DNA of 64,000 nt from Thermincola carboxydiphila (GTDB lineage: Bacteria > Bacillota > Thermincolia > Thermincolales > UBA2595): positions 1 to 64,000 of the forward strand of contig JAENZJ010000005.1 of NCBI GenBank assembly GCA_016841325.1. Direction: 5' to 3'. Made by a program: the position numbers and the translations under genes. The notes under the pieces are model-generated. The model saw nothing but the letters and a program-made list of their open reading frames with translations. It was not told the DNA's origin and searched no databases. Below are positions 35,908-45,679 of this stretch, piece after piece; positions within the stretch are counted from its first letter, which is position 1; each line of letters starts with the position of its first letter.

Positions 35908-36675
35908 ATGGTGGGGGATGAGATGCAAAACGGTAATAATATTTTATTAAATCAAAACAAGTTATTGCAGGACAGGAAGGTCCTTGTCATTATTCCTGCC
36001 TTTAATGAAGAAAAGAACCTTCCCGGAATTATCGGCAGGCTTCGTGAATTTGCCGGAATTGACATAATTGTGATTAATGACGGTTCTGAGGACGCCACCC
36101 CAGCAGTTGCCAGGGAGGCAGGGGCAAATGTAATTGATCTTCCCTTCAACCTTGGCATAGGAGGGGCAGTCCAGACCGGTTACCTGTATGCCCATAAAAA
36201 CAATTATGATGTGGCTATACAGGTAGATGCTGACGGGCAGCATAACCCGGAGGATCTGATGCAAATTATCGAACCTGTACTCAGGGGTGAAGCTGACATG
36301 GTTCTGGGTTCCCGGTATGTTGCGGAAACGGGGTACAAAACTCCGTTGTTCCGTAAAATGGGGATGGTGGTATTTTCCACAGTTGTTTCACTCATTAACA
36401 GGCAACCCCTGAAAGACACTACCAGCGGCTACCGGGCAGTCAGCAAACGGGTGATTAAGTTTTTTGTCAACAATTACCCGACCGACTATCCTGAAGTTGA
36501 AGCCCTGGTGTTACTCAAAAAGAGCGGTTTTACCATCAAAGAAGTGCCTGTTACCATGGCGCCGCGGGAATATGGCAGGTCATCAATTACCCCGGTCAGG
36601 TCGGTTTACTATATGATTAAAGTATTGCTGGCACTTTTTATGAACCTGCTCAGAACTCATAAGAGGGAGGTTTAA
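35908..36675 (+). CDS. Glycosyltransferase family 2 (DPM/polyprenyl-phosphate type)
   Basis: VIIPAFNEEKNLPGII...DIIVINDGSEDAT...QVDADGQHNPEDL. Confidence 0.93.
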   Translation: MVGDEMQNGNNILLNQNKLLQDRKVLVIIPAFNEEKNLPGIIGRLREFAGIDIIVINDGSEDATPAVAREAGANVIDLPFNLGIGGAVQTGYLYAHKNNYDVAIQVDADGQHNPEDLMQIIEPVLRGEADMVLGSRYVAETGYKTPLFRKMGMVVFSTVVSLINRQPLKDTTSGYRAVSKRVIKFFVNNYPTDYPEVEALVLLKKSGFTIKEVPVTMAPREYGRSSITPVRSVYYMIKVLLALFMNLLRTHKREV

Positions 36676-36680
36676 GGCAG

Positions 36681-37073
36681 ATGATTAACATATTTATGTT
36701 TTCCGCCCTGTTCAGCCTGGGTTTTCTGGTGATTGTACTTGAGCTTGTCCGCAGTAAGAGGCTTAAGGAGCAGTATTCCCTGTTGTGGCTGTTCATCAGC
36801 GGAATAATGTTGATTCTGACACTGTGGCGGGGCCTGATAGAAAAAATTGCTGAACGGCTGGGGGTTTATTATGCACCATCACTTTTGTTTATTGTGGGAA
36901 TTCTGTTCTCTTTTGCCCTGATACTTCATTATTCTGTAATCATATCCAGGCTGCATACCCAGAATGTCCGGCTGGCCCAGGAAATCGGGGTACTTAACAA
37001 GAAGGTGGAAGACCTTTATGAAACCTTCAACAGGGGGGAAGAGATTGAAAACAATCGTTTTGATTCTCCTTAA
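36681..37073 (+). CDS. DUF2304 family membrane protein
   Basis: SKRLKEQYSLLWLFISGIML; adjacent to GT2. Confidence 0.85.
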   Translation: MINIFMFSALFSLGFLVIVLELVRSKRLKEQYSLLWLFISGIMLILTLWRGLIEKIAERLGVYYAPSLLFIVGILFSFALILHYSVIISRLHTQNVRLAQEIGVLNKKVEDLYETFNRGEEIENNRFDSP

Positions 37074-37584
37074 TGTTATCCTGCTCACTTCCGGGCAGTT
37101 ACTCTGGAAAATGGGTCTGACAAGAGAAGGAGGCATCTCACTGGACAACATGCTTCGGGTTGCCCTGTCTCCGTTTATCCTTGCAGGTCTGGCCCTGTAT
37201 GTGGTGGCAACGGTTATCTGGTTTATCGTCCTTTCAAGGGCTGAGCTAAGTTATGCTTATCCCTTGCAGAGCATGGCTTATATTATCGGGGTAGTAGCCG
37301 CCTGGCTGTTATTCAATGAAACTGTGCCGGTGATTCGCTGGGTGGGAGTATTTGTGATAATTGTAGGAGTGGTACTGGTTTCTTACAGTAAACCACAGGA
37401 AGGCACCCGGGTATCGGGAGCTGCTCCAAAAGCCTATAAGGCAGAAGTCATGGTTAACGGGACCGGCACAGAGAGGGTACAGGCAGGGCGCTTTTCTGAG
37501 GTACCGGCAGACACCGGTGATTATGGTACAGAGGATTATAGTACAGATGATTTTGGTATCAAAAATAAAGGAGAAAACAAATGA
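37046..37584 (+). CDS. EamA/SMR-like membrane protein
   Basis: ELSYAYPLQSMAYIIGVVAAWLLFNETVPVIRWVGVFVIIVGVVLVS; start approximate. Confidence 0.8.
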
Positions 37585-37937
37585 CGGAATCGGTGATTCT
37601 GTTTATTATCCTGGCAATTATCTGGGTTTTGATAATTTTTAACCGCAAATTGAAGAGACAGATAGAGAAAAATGCCCGAAGCATAAATATCACAAGGGAG
37701 TATATCGGATGGGGGACTGCTCCCTGCCAATGCGGGACCCCGAGAAGCAAGTGGCAGGCCCTTGCCATGCTGCGCCCGGAGAATACTGTTTTATTGAAGT
37801 GTCCTTTATGCGGCCGGCTTTGGGAGGAGCAGATGAGTGTCTATGGGAATAAATGGCGGCAGGTTGATTCCGGTTATGCTAAAGAGCAGTATCAATACGG
37901 GCAGGAGGCTGACTCCGGCAGCCGGCTGGAGTTATAG
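37581..37937 (+). CDS. Hypothetical protein with N-terminal TM and zinc-ribbon-like Cys pairs
   Basis: APCQCGTPRSKW...LLKCPLCGRLWEEQ. Confidence 0.6.
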   Translation: MTESVILFIILAIIWVLIIFNRKLKRQIEKNARSINITREYIGWGTAPCQCGTPRSKWQALAMLRPENTVLLKCPLCGRLWEEQMSVYGNKWRQVDSGYAKEQYQYGQEADSGSRLEL

Positions 37938-38048
37938 GCGGCACAGGATGTGGAGCATTACATAACGGATCGCCGTCCGGGCCACGAATATTTTCCGGGA
38001 ATGCGGTATATCATAGATTAAAATATAACAGGAGATGGAGGAATTTTT

Positions 38049-38222
38049 ATGAATACTGACACCGGGAATGTTACCGGAAATTTCGCCAACAATGACGCCG
38101 GCAATGAACGGCAAACTTACAACAGGTCCTATTTCTACAGGCTCAATCAGGAATTAAGCGGACAGGCAGAGATTGAACCTTACCAGGCAGATACCGCAAT
38201 GGAAAGGCCACATACCTCATAA
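38049..38222 (+). CDS. Small hydrophilic protein (57 aa)
   Basis: RBS gagatggagg; MNTDTGNVTGNFANNDAGNERQTYNRSYFYRLNQELSGQAEIEPYQADTAMERPHTS. Confidence 0.6.
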   Translation: MNTDTGNVTGNFANNDAGNERQTYNRSYFYRLNQELSGQAEIEPYQADTAMERPHTS

Positions 38223-38236
38223 AAGGCGGTGAATCT

Positions 38237-39076
38237 ATGCCCTACAGAATGGCCCCTGATATCTACATTTATCAGAGCTCCATTTGGCAGACCAACAGTG
38301 TGGTTATATTAAACCAGACAGCAAACATTGTTATTGATCCCTGCTATTTCCCTGCTGAGGTCAGGGTAATCGCTGATTTTTTCAACAGAAAACGCAGTTT
38401 TAACAGGTACGTAATTTTTACCCATTCAGATTTTGACCACATAGTCGGTTACCAGTATTTTAAGAACACTAAACTTGTGGCCCATGATGAATTTGCCTTT
38501 TGTGACCGCGATTCTCAGCTAGTCCAGCTAAGGGAAATTGACCAGACCTACTACGTACACCGCACAATCCCCTTTGTTTTTCCTGAACCTGAGATTACGT
38601 TCCGGAATGACTGCCGGATTCCCTTAAAGGAAGATGAATTGGTGCTTTTTCATGCTCCCGGTCATACCGGAGACTGTATTTTCATCATCAGCCCGGCCCG
38701 GGGCGTCATGTTTGCCGGGGACTATCTGTCTAACCTGGAATTTCCCTTTGTAAATTTCAGTACAGCAGCATATAAGAGGACCCTGGACCTTGCCGAAAAG
38801 CTGGTCAGGGACTACAACATCACCAGTATTGTTCCCGGACACGGAGACATTGCTGTCGGGAAGGATGAGATTACCGGGCGGCTTGAAAATGACCGGGAAT
38901 ACCTGCTGGTCCTGACTGAGTGGGCCCAGGACCTGTTTGTACAGGGACTGCAGGCCAGAGAGATTGCTGAAGTGCTTGCCGGTTTAAAATACAGAAACCG
39001 CCCCATCGAAGGGGCTATGCTTAAAATGCACATGGAAAACATTAAACTTGTTATTTCAGAGCTGCAGACTTTTTAA
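38237..39076 (+). CDS. MBL-fold metallohydrolase
   Basis: FTHSDFDHIVG, FHAPGHTGDCIF, GHGDIAVG. Confidence 0.92.
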   Translation: MPYRMAPDIYIYQSSIWQTNSVVILNQTANIVIDPCYFPAEVRVIADFFNRKRSFNRYVIFTHSDFDHIVGYQYFKNTKLVAHDEFAFCDRDSQLVQLREIDQTYYVHRTIPFVFPEPEITFRNDCRIPLKEDELVLFHAPGHTGDCIFIISPARGVMFAGDYLSNLEFPFVNFSTAAYKRTLDLAEKLVRDYNITSIVPGHGDIAVGKDEITGRLENDREYLLVLTEWAQDLFVQGLQAREIAEVLAGLKYRNRPIEGAMLKMHMENIKLVISELQTF

Positions 39077-39110
39077 ACATTTCATCAATAGTTTTTAACA
39101 TTCACTAATA

Positions 39111-40133
39111 ATGATGCTTTTTTATATAATATCATGGGTGAATGTTATGGCTGCTATAACAAAGAAAAAGCAAAGAGCAAATGCCGTCTTTGAGGGCGGC
39201 GGAGTTAAAGGGATTGGTATAGCAGGGGCTTTGTCGGTTGCCAGTGAGTATTACAGCTGGATGTATGTGGCCGGTACTTCTGCCGGGGCTATAGTGGCAT
39301 CGCTGGTTGCTGCAGGGTACACTGCGGAGGAAATCAGGGATCTGATTTTCAGTATCGATTACCGCCGGTTTGAGGATAATGACATGGTGGGCAAACTGCC
39401 GTTGTTTGGACCGGCCTGGAACCTGAAGACCAATCTCGGGTTGTATAAAGGTGATTACATCGAAAATTGGATCAGGGAGGCTCTCAGGGCCAAAGGGGTT
39501 GAAAATTTCGGCGACCTCGTGGTTGTGAACAGGTCTAAGGATTTTCCGGGGCGATACCGCCTCCGGGTCATTGCTTCTGACATATCGACAGGCCAGATGC
39601 TGGTGCTCCCCCAGGATATTTCACGTTATGGCATGGACCCTGATAAACTTCAAGTTGCCAGGGCAGTAAGGATGAGCATTAGTATTCCCTTTTTCTTTGA
39701 GCCGGTTGTGGTTACATATAAAGGAGAAGATGGCGGGGAGATTAAAAGTTACATTGTGGACGGGGGGCTTTTAAGCAATTTTCCTGTTTGGCTTTTTGAC
39801 AGGGGTACCGGGGCCAGGGGTATTCCAACTATCGGTTTCAAGCTCACAGGGCCTAATGAAGAGAGGCGTCATGATATTGACGGGCCAATTTCAATGCTGA
39901 AGGCCCTTTTTAGTACAATGCTGGAAGCCCATGACAACAGGTTTGTTGAGGAAAAGAACTTCCAGCGCACTATAGCCATCCCGACCCTGGGAATCAGGGC
40001 AACAGATTTCAGTATTTCCGAGGAGCGTATCCGGTCATTGTATGAATCCGGTGCGGCGGCAGCCCGGGAATTTTTTAAAGACTGGAATTATCGCTTATTT
40101 TTGTTAAAATACGGTAACCGTCTGGGGATTTAG
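39111..40133 (+). CDS. Patatin-like phospholipase
   Basis: FEGGGVKGIGIAGAL, GTSAGAIVA, DGGLLSNFPVWLF. Confidence 0.93.
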   Translation: MMLFYIISWVNVMAAITKKKQRANAVFEGGGVKGIGIAGALSVASEYYSWMYVAGTSAGAIVASLVAAGYTAEEIRDLIFSIDYRRFEDNDMVGKLPLFGPAWNLKTNLGLYKGDYIENWIREALRAKGVENFGDLVVVNRSKDFPGRYRLRVIASDISTGQMLVLPQDISRYGMDPDKLQVARAVRMSISIPFFFEPVVVTYKGEDGGEIKSYIVDGGLLSNFPVWLFDRGTGARGIPTIGFKLTGPNEERRHDIDGPISMLKALFSTMLEAHDNRFVEEKNFQRTIAIPTLGIRATDFSISEERIRSLYESGAAAAREFFKDWNYRLFLLKYGNRLGI

Positions 40134-40170
40134 GAACCTTCTGCCTCCGGAGACTCACCGGCAGTCAGGG

Positions 40171-40641
40171 TTATTCTTCATCCTGACTGATGATACGGGA
40201 AGGGAACCGGCCCCACCGGACCACAAAATAGGCCATGGATACGGTATAAACTATATTTGTTGTAAACATCAGCAGATTTGTCAGGGCATGTTCCTGCAGA
40301 ACCGGTACTATATTAAAAGCCCTGTCCAGCAGACCTGAGCCAAGGACCCACACGAGGCCGGTAAAACCGAGGGCCTTTAACAGCCAGTAGTCTTTTCCGG
40401 TAATTGAAATGAAGTACACAAAAACTACTGCAAAAAATCCGCCCATCACCAGATCGGCAAGTAATCCGACAATATATCCGGCAGTAGTGTTCAGGGCGTT
40501 TTCATTAAGAAAAAAATTACCGGCCATTAAAAGGTGGTTGGTCTTGGCCAGACCTGTCAGATAAAATATATACCCCAAAGCTGTTTGTAGGATACTTCCT
40601 ATCAGCCCGCCGAATATAGCTGTCACGATCCTGTCTGACAT
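40171..40641 (-). CDS. Hypothetical 4-TM membrane protein
   Basis: 156-aa hydrophobic ORF with RBS. Confidence 0.6.
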   Translation of the reverse strand: MSDRIVTAIFGGLIGSILQTALGYIFYLTGLAKTNHLLMAGNFFLNENALNTTAGYIVGLLADLVMGGFFAVVFVYFISITGKDYWLLKALGFTGLVWVLGSGLLDRAFNIVPVLQEHALTNLLMFTTNIVYTVSMAYFVVRWGRFPSRIISQDEE

Positions 40642-40851
40642 AATCAGACCTCCTTATCAGTTATGTGTGATTTAAGATATAAATTCCCTTATAAAAGGGT
40701 TTTTATCCGGAAATTATATCATGGACAAACTATGCCGGAACAATTTTGGGCTCCGCATGATTTGGGAAATAAGGATATCATATGGGCGCCCCTTATAATT
40801 GAGCGTATAATTATGTGGGGAAACCGGAGAAAGGAGCAGGGTATTTCAGTG

Positions 40852-41295
40852 AATAAAATAGCACCAAAGGAAAGGCATACACTGGTGAATGAGATACAAA
40901 TCAGGGTCAGATATGAAGAAACCGACAGAATGGGTTATGTTTATCACGGCAAATATTTTACCTGGTTTGAAGTGGGGCGGACAGAGCTGTTCAGGTCCAT
41001 GGGACTCCCCTATACCCTGTTTGAGGAGAGGGGAATAATGCTCCCCGTTACCCGGGCAGAGAGCAGGTACAGGGTTCCGGCAGGCTATGATGACCTGATA
41101 ACTATACAGACAACTGTAACCCGGTTAACTCCGGCCAGGATAAATTTTGAATACAGCTTATATGCCCAGGATGGCAGGGTCATCGCAGAGGGTAATACGG
41201 GACATGCCTTTGTGGACAGCAGCGGTCGGCCGGTAAACTTGGCAAAAAGGGACCCGGAACTTTGGCAGAGGATAACCTGTCAGATTACCACATGA
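40852..41295 (+). CDS. YbgC-type acyl-CoA thioesterase
   Basis: IRVRYEETDRMGYVYHGKYFTWFEVGRTELFR; start approximate. Confidence 0.9.
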   Translation, partial: NKIAPKERHTLVNEIQIRVRYEETDRMGYVYHGKYFTWFEVGRTELFRSMGLPYTLFEERGIMLPVTRAESRYRVPAGYDDLITIQTTVTRLTPARINFEYSLYAQDGRVIAEGNTGHAFVDSSGRPVNLAKRDPELWQRITCQITT

Positions 41296-41308
41296 AAGGG
41301 GACTACAG

Positions 41309-42106
41309 ATGGGATTTTTCAGACAGCTCAGGGACAGTTTTACAGCTTTTGAAGCTTACCGGGAATTTGCTTTTCAGAAAAAGGGAAAGACCTTTAAATA
41401 TTTTATCCTCCTGTTTACACTGACATTTTTGGTTAGCGGTATCAGGTTCGTTTTTGACTTTAATGAGGGTGCGGCCGGGATCAGGGAAACCGTGGAACAA
41501 CATGTCCCTGAGTTCATGCTGGCAGGAGGAGAACTCACTGTCCGGGGTGAACAGCCCATCATATTGGGCGATGACGGCTATACCGTTATGATAATTGATA
41601 CCACCGGACAGACCCGTGAATCGGTACTGGACAGTTATGCCGAAGGAGTCCTGATTTTGAAGGACCGGCTGGTTACCAAACAGAACTACCAGCAGAGAGA
41701 AATCATGTTCTCGGATTTCAAAGAAATTTCTTTTGACAAGCAGGACCTGATTGGTTTGCTGCCTATGCTCAAATGGCTGCTGGCAGTGATTGCTGTTTTG
41801 GGTTACATCCTTAAGTTGGTATGGGTCCTGATAACAGTACTGATTCTGGCCTTAATCGGAATGATCATCAGCAGTAATATCAAGTCAGGCCTGAAGTTTG
41901 AGAACCTATGGAATATGGCGGTATATGCCTTCACCCTGCCGTGGTTGATTGAGATGCTCAAAAATCTGGCTTACCCGGCACTACCTCTATTTTGGGCGAT
42001 TAAATGGGGCCTCGCAGTATACATTTTGTACAGGGGTATTCAGGCAGTCGGGCCTCCTGTGCCTAATGAGGAGCCTCCGGATTCATCAGGGGACATAGTA
42101 ATATAA
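41309..42106 (+). CDS. DUF1189 family protein
   Basis: FRQLRDSFTAFEAYREFAFQKKGKTFKYFILLF. Confidence 0.8.
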   Translation: MGFFRQLRDSFTAFEAYREFAFQKKGKTFKYFILLFTLTFLVSGIRFVFDFNEGAAGIRETVEQHVPEFMLAGGELTVRGEQPIILGDDGYTVMIIDTTGQTRESVLDSYAEGVLILKDRLVTKQNYQQREIMFSDFKEISFDKQDLIGLLPMLKWLLAVIAVLGYILKLVWVLITVLILALIGMIISSNIKSGLKFENLWNMAVYAFTLPWLIEMLKNLAYPALPLFWAIKWGLAVYILYRGIQAVGPPVPNEEPPDSSGDIVI

Positions 42107-42138
42107 CAGGAAAGGAGGCAGGTTAGCCTGCCTCTTGA

Positions 42139-42348
42139 TTATTCCCTGATATTGCCTTTTTCGCCCAAATCTTCATCAGCTTCATAAGGTGTCACCCTGT
42201 CCCCGGCAGAGGTATATTCTGTTGCCTGATAGGGTTCCAGGATATCTCCTGCATTTGCGGTGATTTTCCCCCGGGTTGCCTTTTTGCTGACTTCCTCAGT
42301 TATTTCTCTATATTGTTTTTCCTGTTCTAATCCCTTTTCCTTCTCCAA
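42139..42348 (-). CDS. Small hydrophilic protein (69 aa)
   Basis: MEKEKGLEQEKQYREITEEVSKKATRGKITANAGDILEPYQATEYTSAGDRVTPYEADEDLGEKGNIRE. Confidence 0.55.
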   Translation of the reverse strand: MEKEKGLEQEKQYREITEEVSKKATRGKITANAGDILEPYQATEYTSAGDRVTPYEADEDLGEKGNIRE

Positions 42349-42486
42349 TGTGATTACCCCCTGTTTAATCTCTTAATAAGTGTAAACACCGCTTCCCTAA
42401 TAGTGTACCCCTGAATGAATTTACTATGTACAGGGGAAATTGACAGGGTTACCACTGAGATGATAACATTAAAAGAACACTAAAGG

Positions 42487-43512
42487 GTGGTGATCAGGTT
42501 GATGCAGATGCGAAGGCTGGGGAAAACAGGTTTACAGGTTTCTGCAATAGGTTTTGGCGGGATTCCGATTCAGAGAGTGACCTCCTCCCAGGCTGCAAAA
42601 GTTGTGGAGGCTGCAGTATCCGGTGGGATCAATTTTATTGATACTGCCAGGGCATATACCGACAGTGAAACCAAACTGGGGGGCATTATCGGAAAGTTCA
42701 GGAATAAGCTGGTTATAGCTTCGAAGTCCATGGCCAGAACCAGAGAAGATATGGCGCGGGACATTGACTTAAGCCTGCGGGAAATGAAGACAGACTACAT
42801 AGACTTATATCAGCTACATAATGTAAAGGATGAAGGAAGCCTGGAAAAGGTGATGGCTCCGGGAGGCGCTCTGGAAGCCCTACAGGATGCGCGGGACAGA
42901 GGGAAGGTCCGTTTTATAGGTGTCACCGGGCATATAGCTGACATCCTTGTAAAGGTAATCAGAACAGGGCTTTTTGATACCGTACAGGTTCCCTTTAACC
43001 CGGTGGAAACAGTTGCCCTTAATGAATTGCTGCCACTGGCCCGGGAACTGGATATGGGGATAATTGCCATGAAGCCGTTTGCGGGAGGTGCCTTCAGGAA
43101 CAAGGCTGCCTGCCTGAAGTTCATTCTTGAAAGCGGATTTACAACTGCGATTCCCGGAATGGACGAAGTGTCTCAGGTTACTGAAAACATTGCTGCAGGT
43201 GGGGCTGGTGCTTTTTTAACAGATGAGGAAAAAAGACTCCTGGCAGATGAAACCGACCTGCTGGGCCGGAAATTCTGCCGCAGGTGTGAGTATTGCCAGC
43301 CGTGCCCCAGGGGAATCGATATCCCGACGATTTTTCTTCTGGAAGGATACTCGACCCGTTACGGACTGCAGAAGTGGGCTGTGGAACGATATCAGCCGCT
43401 GTCTGCCAAGATATCGGATTGTATTGAATGTGGGGAGTGTGAGGAAAAGTGTCCTTACAGCCTGCCCATTAGGGAAATGCTGAAGGAAGCCGGACAACAC
43501 CTGGAAGAATAG
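42487..43512 (+). CDS. Aldo/keto reductase with C-terminal 4Fe-4S domain
   Basis: RRLGKTGLQVSAIGFGGIPIQ; CRRCEYCQPCPRGIDIPT; CIECGECEEKCPY. Confidence 0.93.
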   Translation: MVIRLMQMRRLGKTGLQVSAIGFGGIPIQRVTSSQAAKVVEAAVSGGINFIDTARAYTDSETKLGGIIGKFRNKLVIASKSMARTREDMARDIDLSLREMKTDYIDLYQLHNVKDEGSLEKVMAPGGALEALQDARDRGKVRFIGVTGHIADILVKVIRTGLFDTVQVPFNPVETVALNELLPLARELDMGIIAMKPFAGGAFRNKAACLKFILESGFTTAIPGMDEVSQVTENIAAGGAGAFLTDEEKRLLADETDLLGRKFCRRCEYCQPCPRGIDIPTIFLLEGYSTRYGLQKWAVERYQPLSAKISDCIECGECEEKCPYSLPIREMLKEAGQHLEE

Positions 43513-43531
43513 GAAGGAAGAGGGTATTGAA

Positions 43532-44293
43532 ATGCTAGGACCGGTAAAACGGAAATCACCGGTAATGTCAACCCGATTGGCTTTCCTGCTGTTTTTCACT
43601 ATGTTCTACTGGGGGATCCATTTCATTACAGGAAAGACCAATCTTCAGTTAAGCCAGGTTGTCTTTGACATCTTTGCGGGTGTATTTACCGGGGCCATAG
43701 TCCATGTTGCCATAGCCAAATTTTTCGGTCCTCTGCTGTTCGGTCGCGGTTTTTGCGGCTGGGTTTGCTGGAATGCCTCCCTTTTTGAACTGCTCCCTGT
43801 CAGGGCTGCAAAAAGGAACATTCCCGAGAAGTACTTTATGTATAAGTATGTAATACTTATAATGACACTGGCGGTTCCCGGGGCCCTTATTGCTGCGGGT
43901 TACGGTTTCCGGAGCCCGGAAGCCCAGTTTAAGTGGCTGTTGACAGAAAATGCTCTGATATATTTGACTGGAGTAGGTCTGGCGTTCTTATTGGGGGACC
44001 ACAGGGCGTTTTGTAAGTACTTATGCCCTGCAGGGGCATTAATGACCCTCACTTCTCCCAGAAGTGTCCTGAAGATAGAAAAAAACCACCTTACCTGCAA
44101 CAGGTGCGGCAGGTGTGAAGAGGCCTGCCCCATGGATGTTCCTATTATGTCTTATATAACAGCAGGTCAGCGGGTATCACACCCTGAATGTATTCTGTGT
44201 ACCGAGTGTATCCAAAACTGCCCCAAAAACTGCCTGACAGTCGGAATTGGAAAAAAGTCAGATACCACTCCGGAATTTGGCAAGTCTTTTTAA
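43532..44293 (+). CDS. 4Fe-4S binding membrane protein (NapH-like)
   Basis: GRGFCGWVCWNASLFELLP, CNRCGRCEEACPMDVP, CILCTECIQNCP. Confidence 0.9.
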   Translation: MLGPVKRKSPVMSTRLAFLLFFTMFYWGIHFITGKTNLQLSQVVFDIFAGVFTGAIVHVAIAKFFGPLLFGRGFCGWVCWNASLFELLPVRAAKRNIPEKYFMYKYVILIMTLAVPGALIAAGYGFRSPEAQFKWLLTENALIYLTGVGLAFLLGDHRAFCKYLCPAGALMTLTSPRSVLKIEKNHLTCNRCGRCEEACPMDVPIMSYITAGQRVSHPECILCTECIQNCPKNCLTVGIGKKSDTTPEFGKSF

Positions 44294-44396
44294 AACGGAA
44301 CTTTGGTTGCGGCTGTGAGCCGTGCTGTGGTATGGTATAAAAATTTGGGGGAATAATAATTCAAAGCAATCGATTTGAAGGTGGTGACAGGAGACA

Positions 44397-44975
44397 ATGT
44401 TGAGTATTATCAGGGAATTTATCAGATTAAACCAGTCACTGGCACTCCTGCCCCTTAAGGCAGCACGCAAGCTGCTGGATGACAAAAATACAACCGGCAA
44501 ACAAATGGTGGATGTGGCTGAAGACCTGGTAAGCACTCCCTTTGTGGCTGCCAGCAAGGCCATCGATAACAGCTGCCGCCAGTGTCCCGTAAAAGAGGAG
44601 CCTTCCGGAGAGCGCCGGTACGCCAGGCAGGGCCGGGGTCCCGGAGCAGGTAATATCCTTATTGACCCGGAGGTTGCAGTCCTGTCTGATACAGAAATGA
44701 ATTCGGGGGAACGCAAGATGTTGCTGTCAGTGACCGGCTTATTGTGCGGTGGGTGAGTCAGGCGTGTCAGGCAGACCCTGGAAGGGTTTGAAGGAGTGAC
44801 CAAAGTTGATTTCCATCCGGCCCGGGAAGAATTTGAAGTGTCTTACAGGGCAGATTCACCCAGAGGGGAAGAGTTTGTTAAGGCAGTTAATGAGATTATT
44901 ATTTTTCCGGGAGTACGCAGTTTTCTGGGGAGCATGGGTGACAGACTGCATAATTCCAATGACACGGGACCATAA
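44397..44975 (+). CDS. Predicted HMA (heavy-metal-associated)-domain selenoprotein, Sec at codon 120 (TGA 44754-44756)
   Basis: Frame is open across the UGA: LLSVTGLLCGG-U-VRRVRQTLEGFEGVTKVDFHPAREEFEVSYR, matching the HMA GMxCxxC...GV pattern with U at the second Cys; hairpin 44772-44790. Confidence 0.75.
44772..44790 (+). promoter_or_regulatory. Candidate bacterial SECIS hairpin
   Basis: CAGACCC-TGGAA-GGGTTTG 7-bp stem, loop begins 23 nt after UGA with G in the second loop position. Confidence 0.6.
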
Positions 44976-45021
44976 TAAGACACGAATAAAATATAATGCT
45001 ATAAGGAAGTGAGGAATTGGG

Positions 45022-45210
45022 ATGAAAGTCGAAGTTATTGATAACGTCTGTGTCAGCTGTGGTATGTGTATCAGTACTTGCCCCGATGTCTTTGAATGGG
45101 GTGATGATGACAAGGCTGTTGCCAAAGTCCCTGATGTGCCGTCAGGCATGGAAGACCTGGCCCATGAAGCGGTAGAAGGATGTCCCACAGGTGCGATTAA
45201 GGAAGAATAA
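45022..45210 (+). CDS. Ferredoxin (single [4Fe-4S])
   Basis: CVSCGMCISTCPDVF...CPTGAI. Confidence 0.92.
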   Translation: MKVEVIDNVCVSCGMCISTCPDVFEWGDDDKAVAKVPDVPSGMEDLAHEAVEGCPTGAIKEE

Positions 45211-45213
45211 AGA

Positions 45214-45265
45214 AAAGGGGAGTGACTCCGTCTGTATACCATGATCGGAGGCAGCTCCCCTTTAT
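45214..45265 (+). terminator. Intrinsic terminator
   Basis: aaaaGGGGAG...CTCCCCtttatt. Confidence 0.75.
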
Positions 45266-45297
45266 TAGTTGAAATCTCTATTTTTTGGTGATGTAAT

Positions 45298-45465
45298 CTA
45301 TTTTTTCGTCATATCATCAAGCAGTCCCCTTACCTGACTCCTGATTGCCTCCAGGTACTCCTCTCTTGCCAGGTGTTGTGCTTCTTTTTCCTCAGGAGTA
45401 AGTCCGATGGTTTTCTGTTTATGCCAGAAATAATTTATTTTTTCGATTAATTCACGGGATATCAT
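45298..45465 (-). CDS. DUF896 family protein (YnzC-like)
   Basis: MISRELIEKINYFWHKQKTIGLTPEEKEAQHLAREEYLEAIRSQVRGLLDDMTKK. Confidence 0.85.
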   Translation of the reverse strand: MISRELIEKINYFWHKQKTIGLTPEEKEAQHLAREEYLEAIRSQVRGLLDDMTKK

Positions 45466-45679
45466 TTTTTACATCCTTCCTTAGCAGTCATTTTCGAAAG
45501 CTTACTTAATATAACCCAAAACCACGCAGATTACAACCTGATGCCCAAAAGACTTTTTCTTTCCGGAGTTTTATTTCAAGAGGGAGGAAAATTTTTCCCG
45601 GGAGAGAATAATACTGTTAAAGGTTATGCAGTACTTTGAAACTTAAGCCTTTAATCCGCAGGATAAGGGGAGAATTGAT

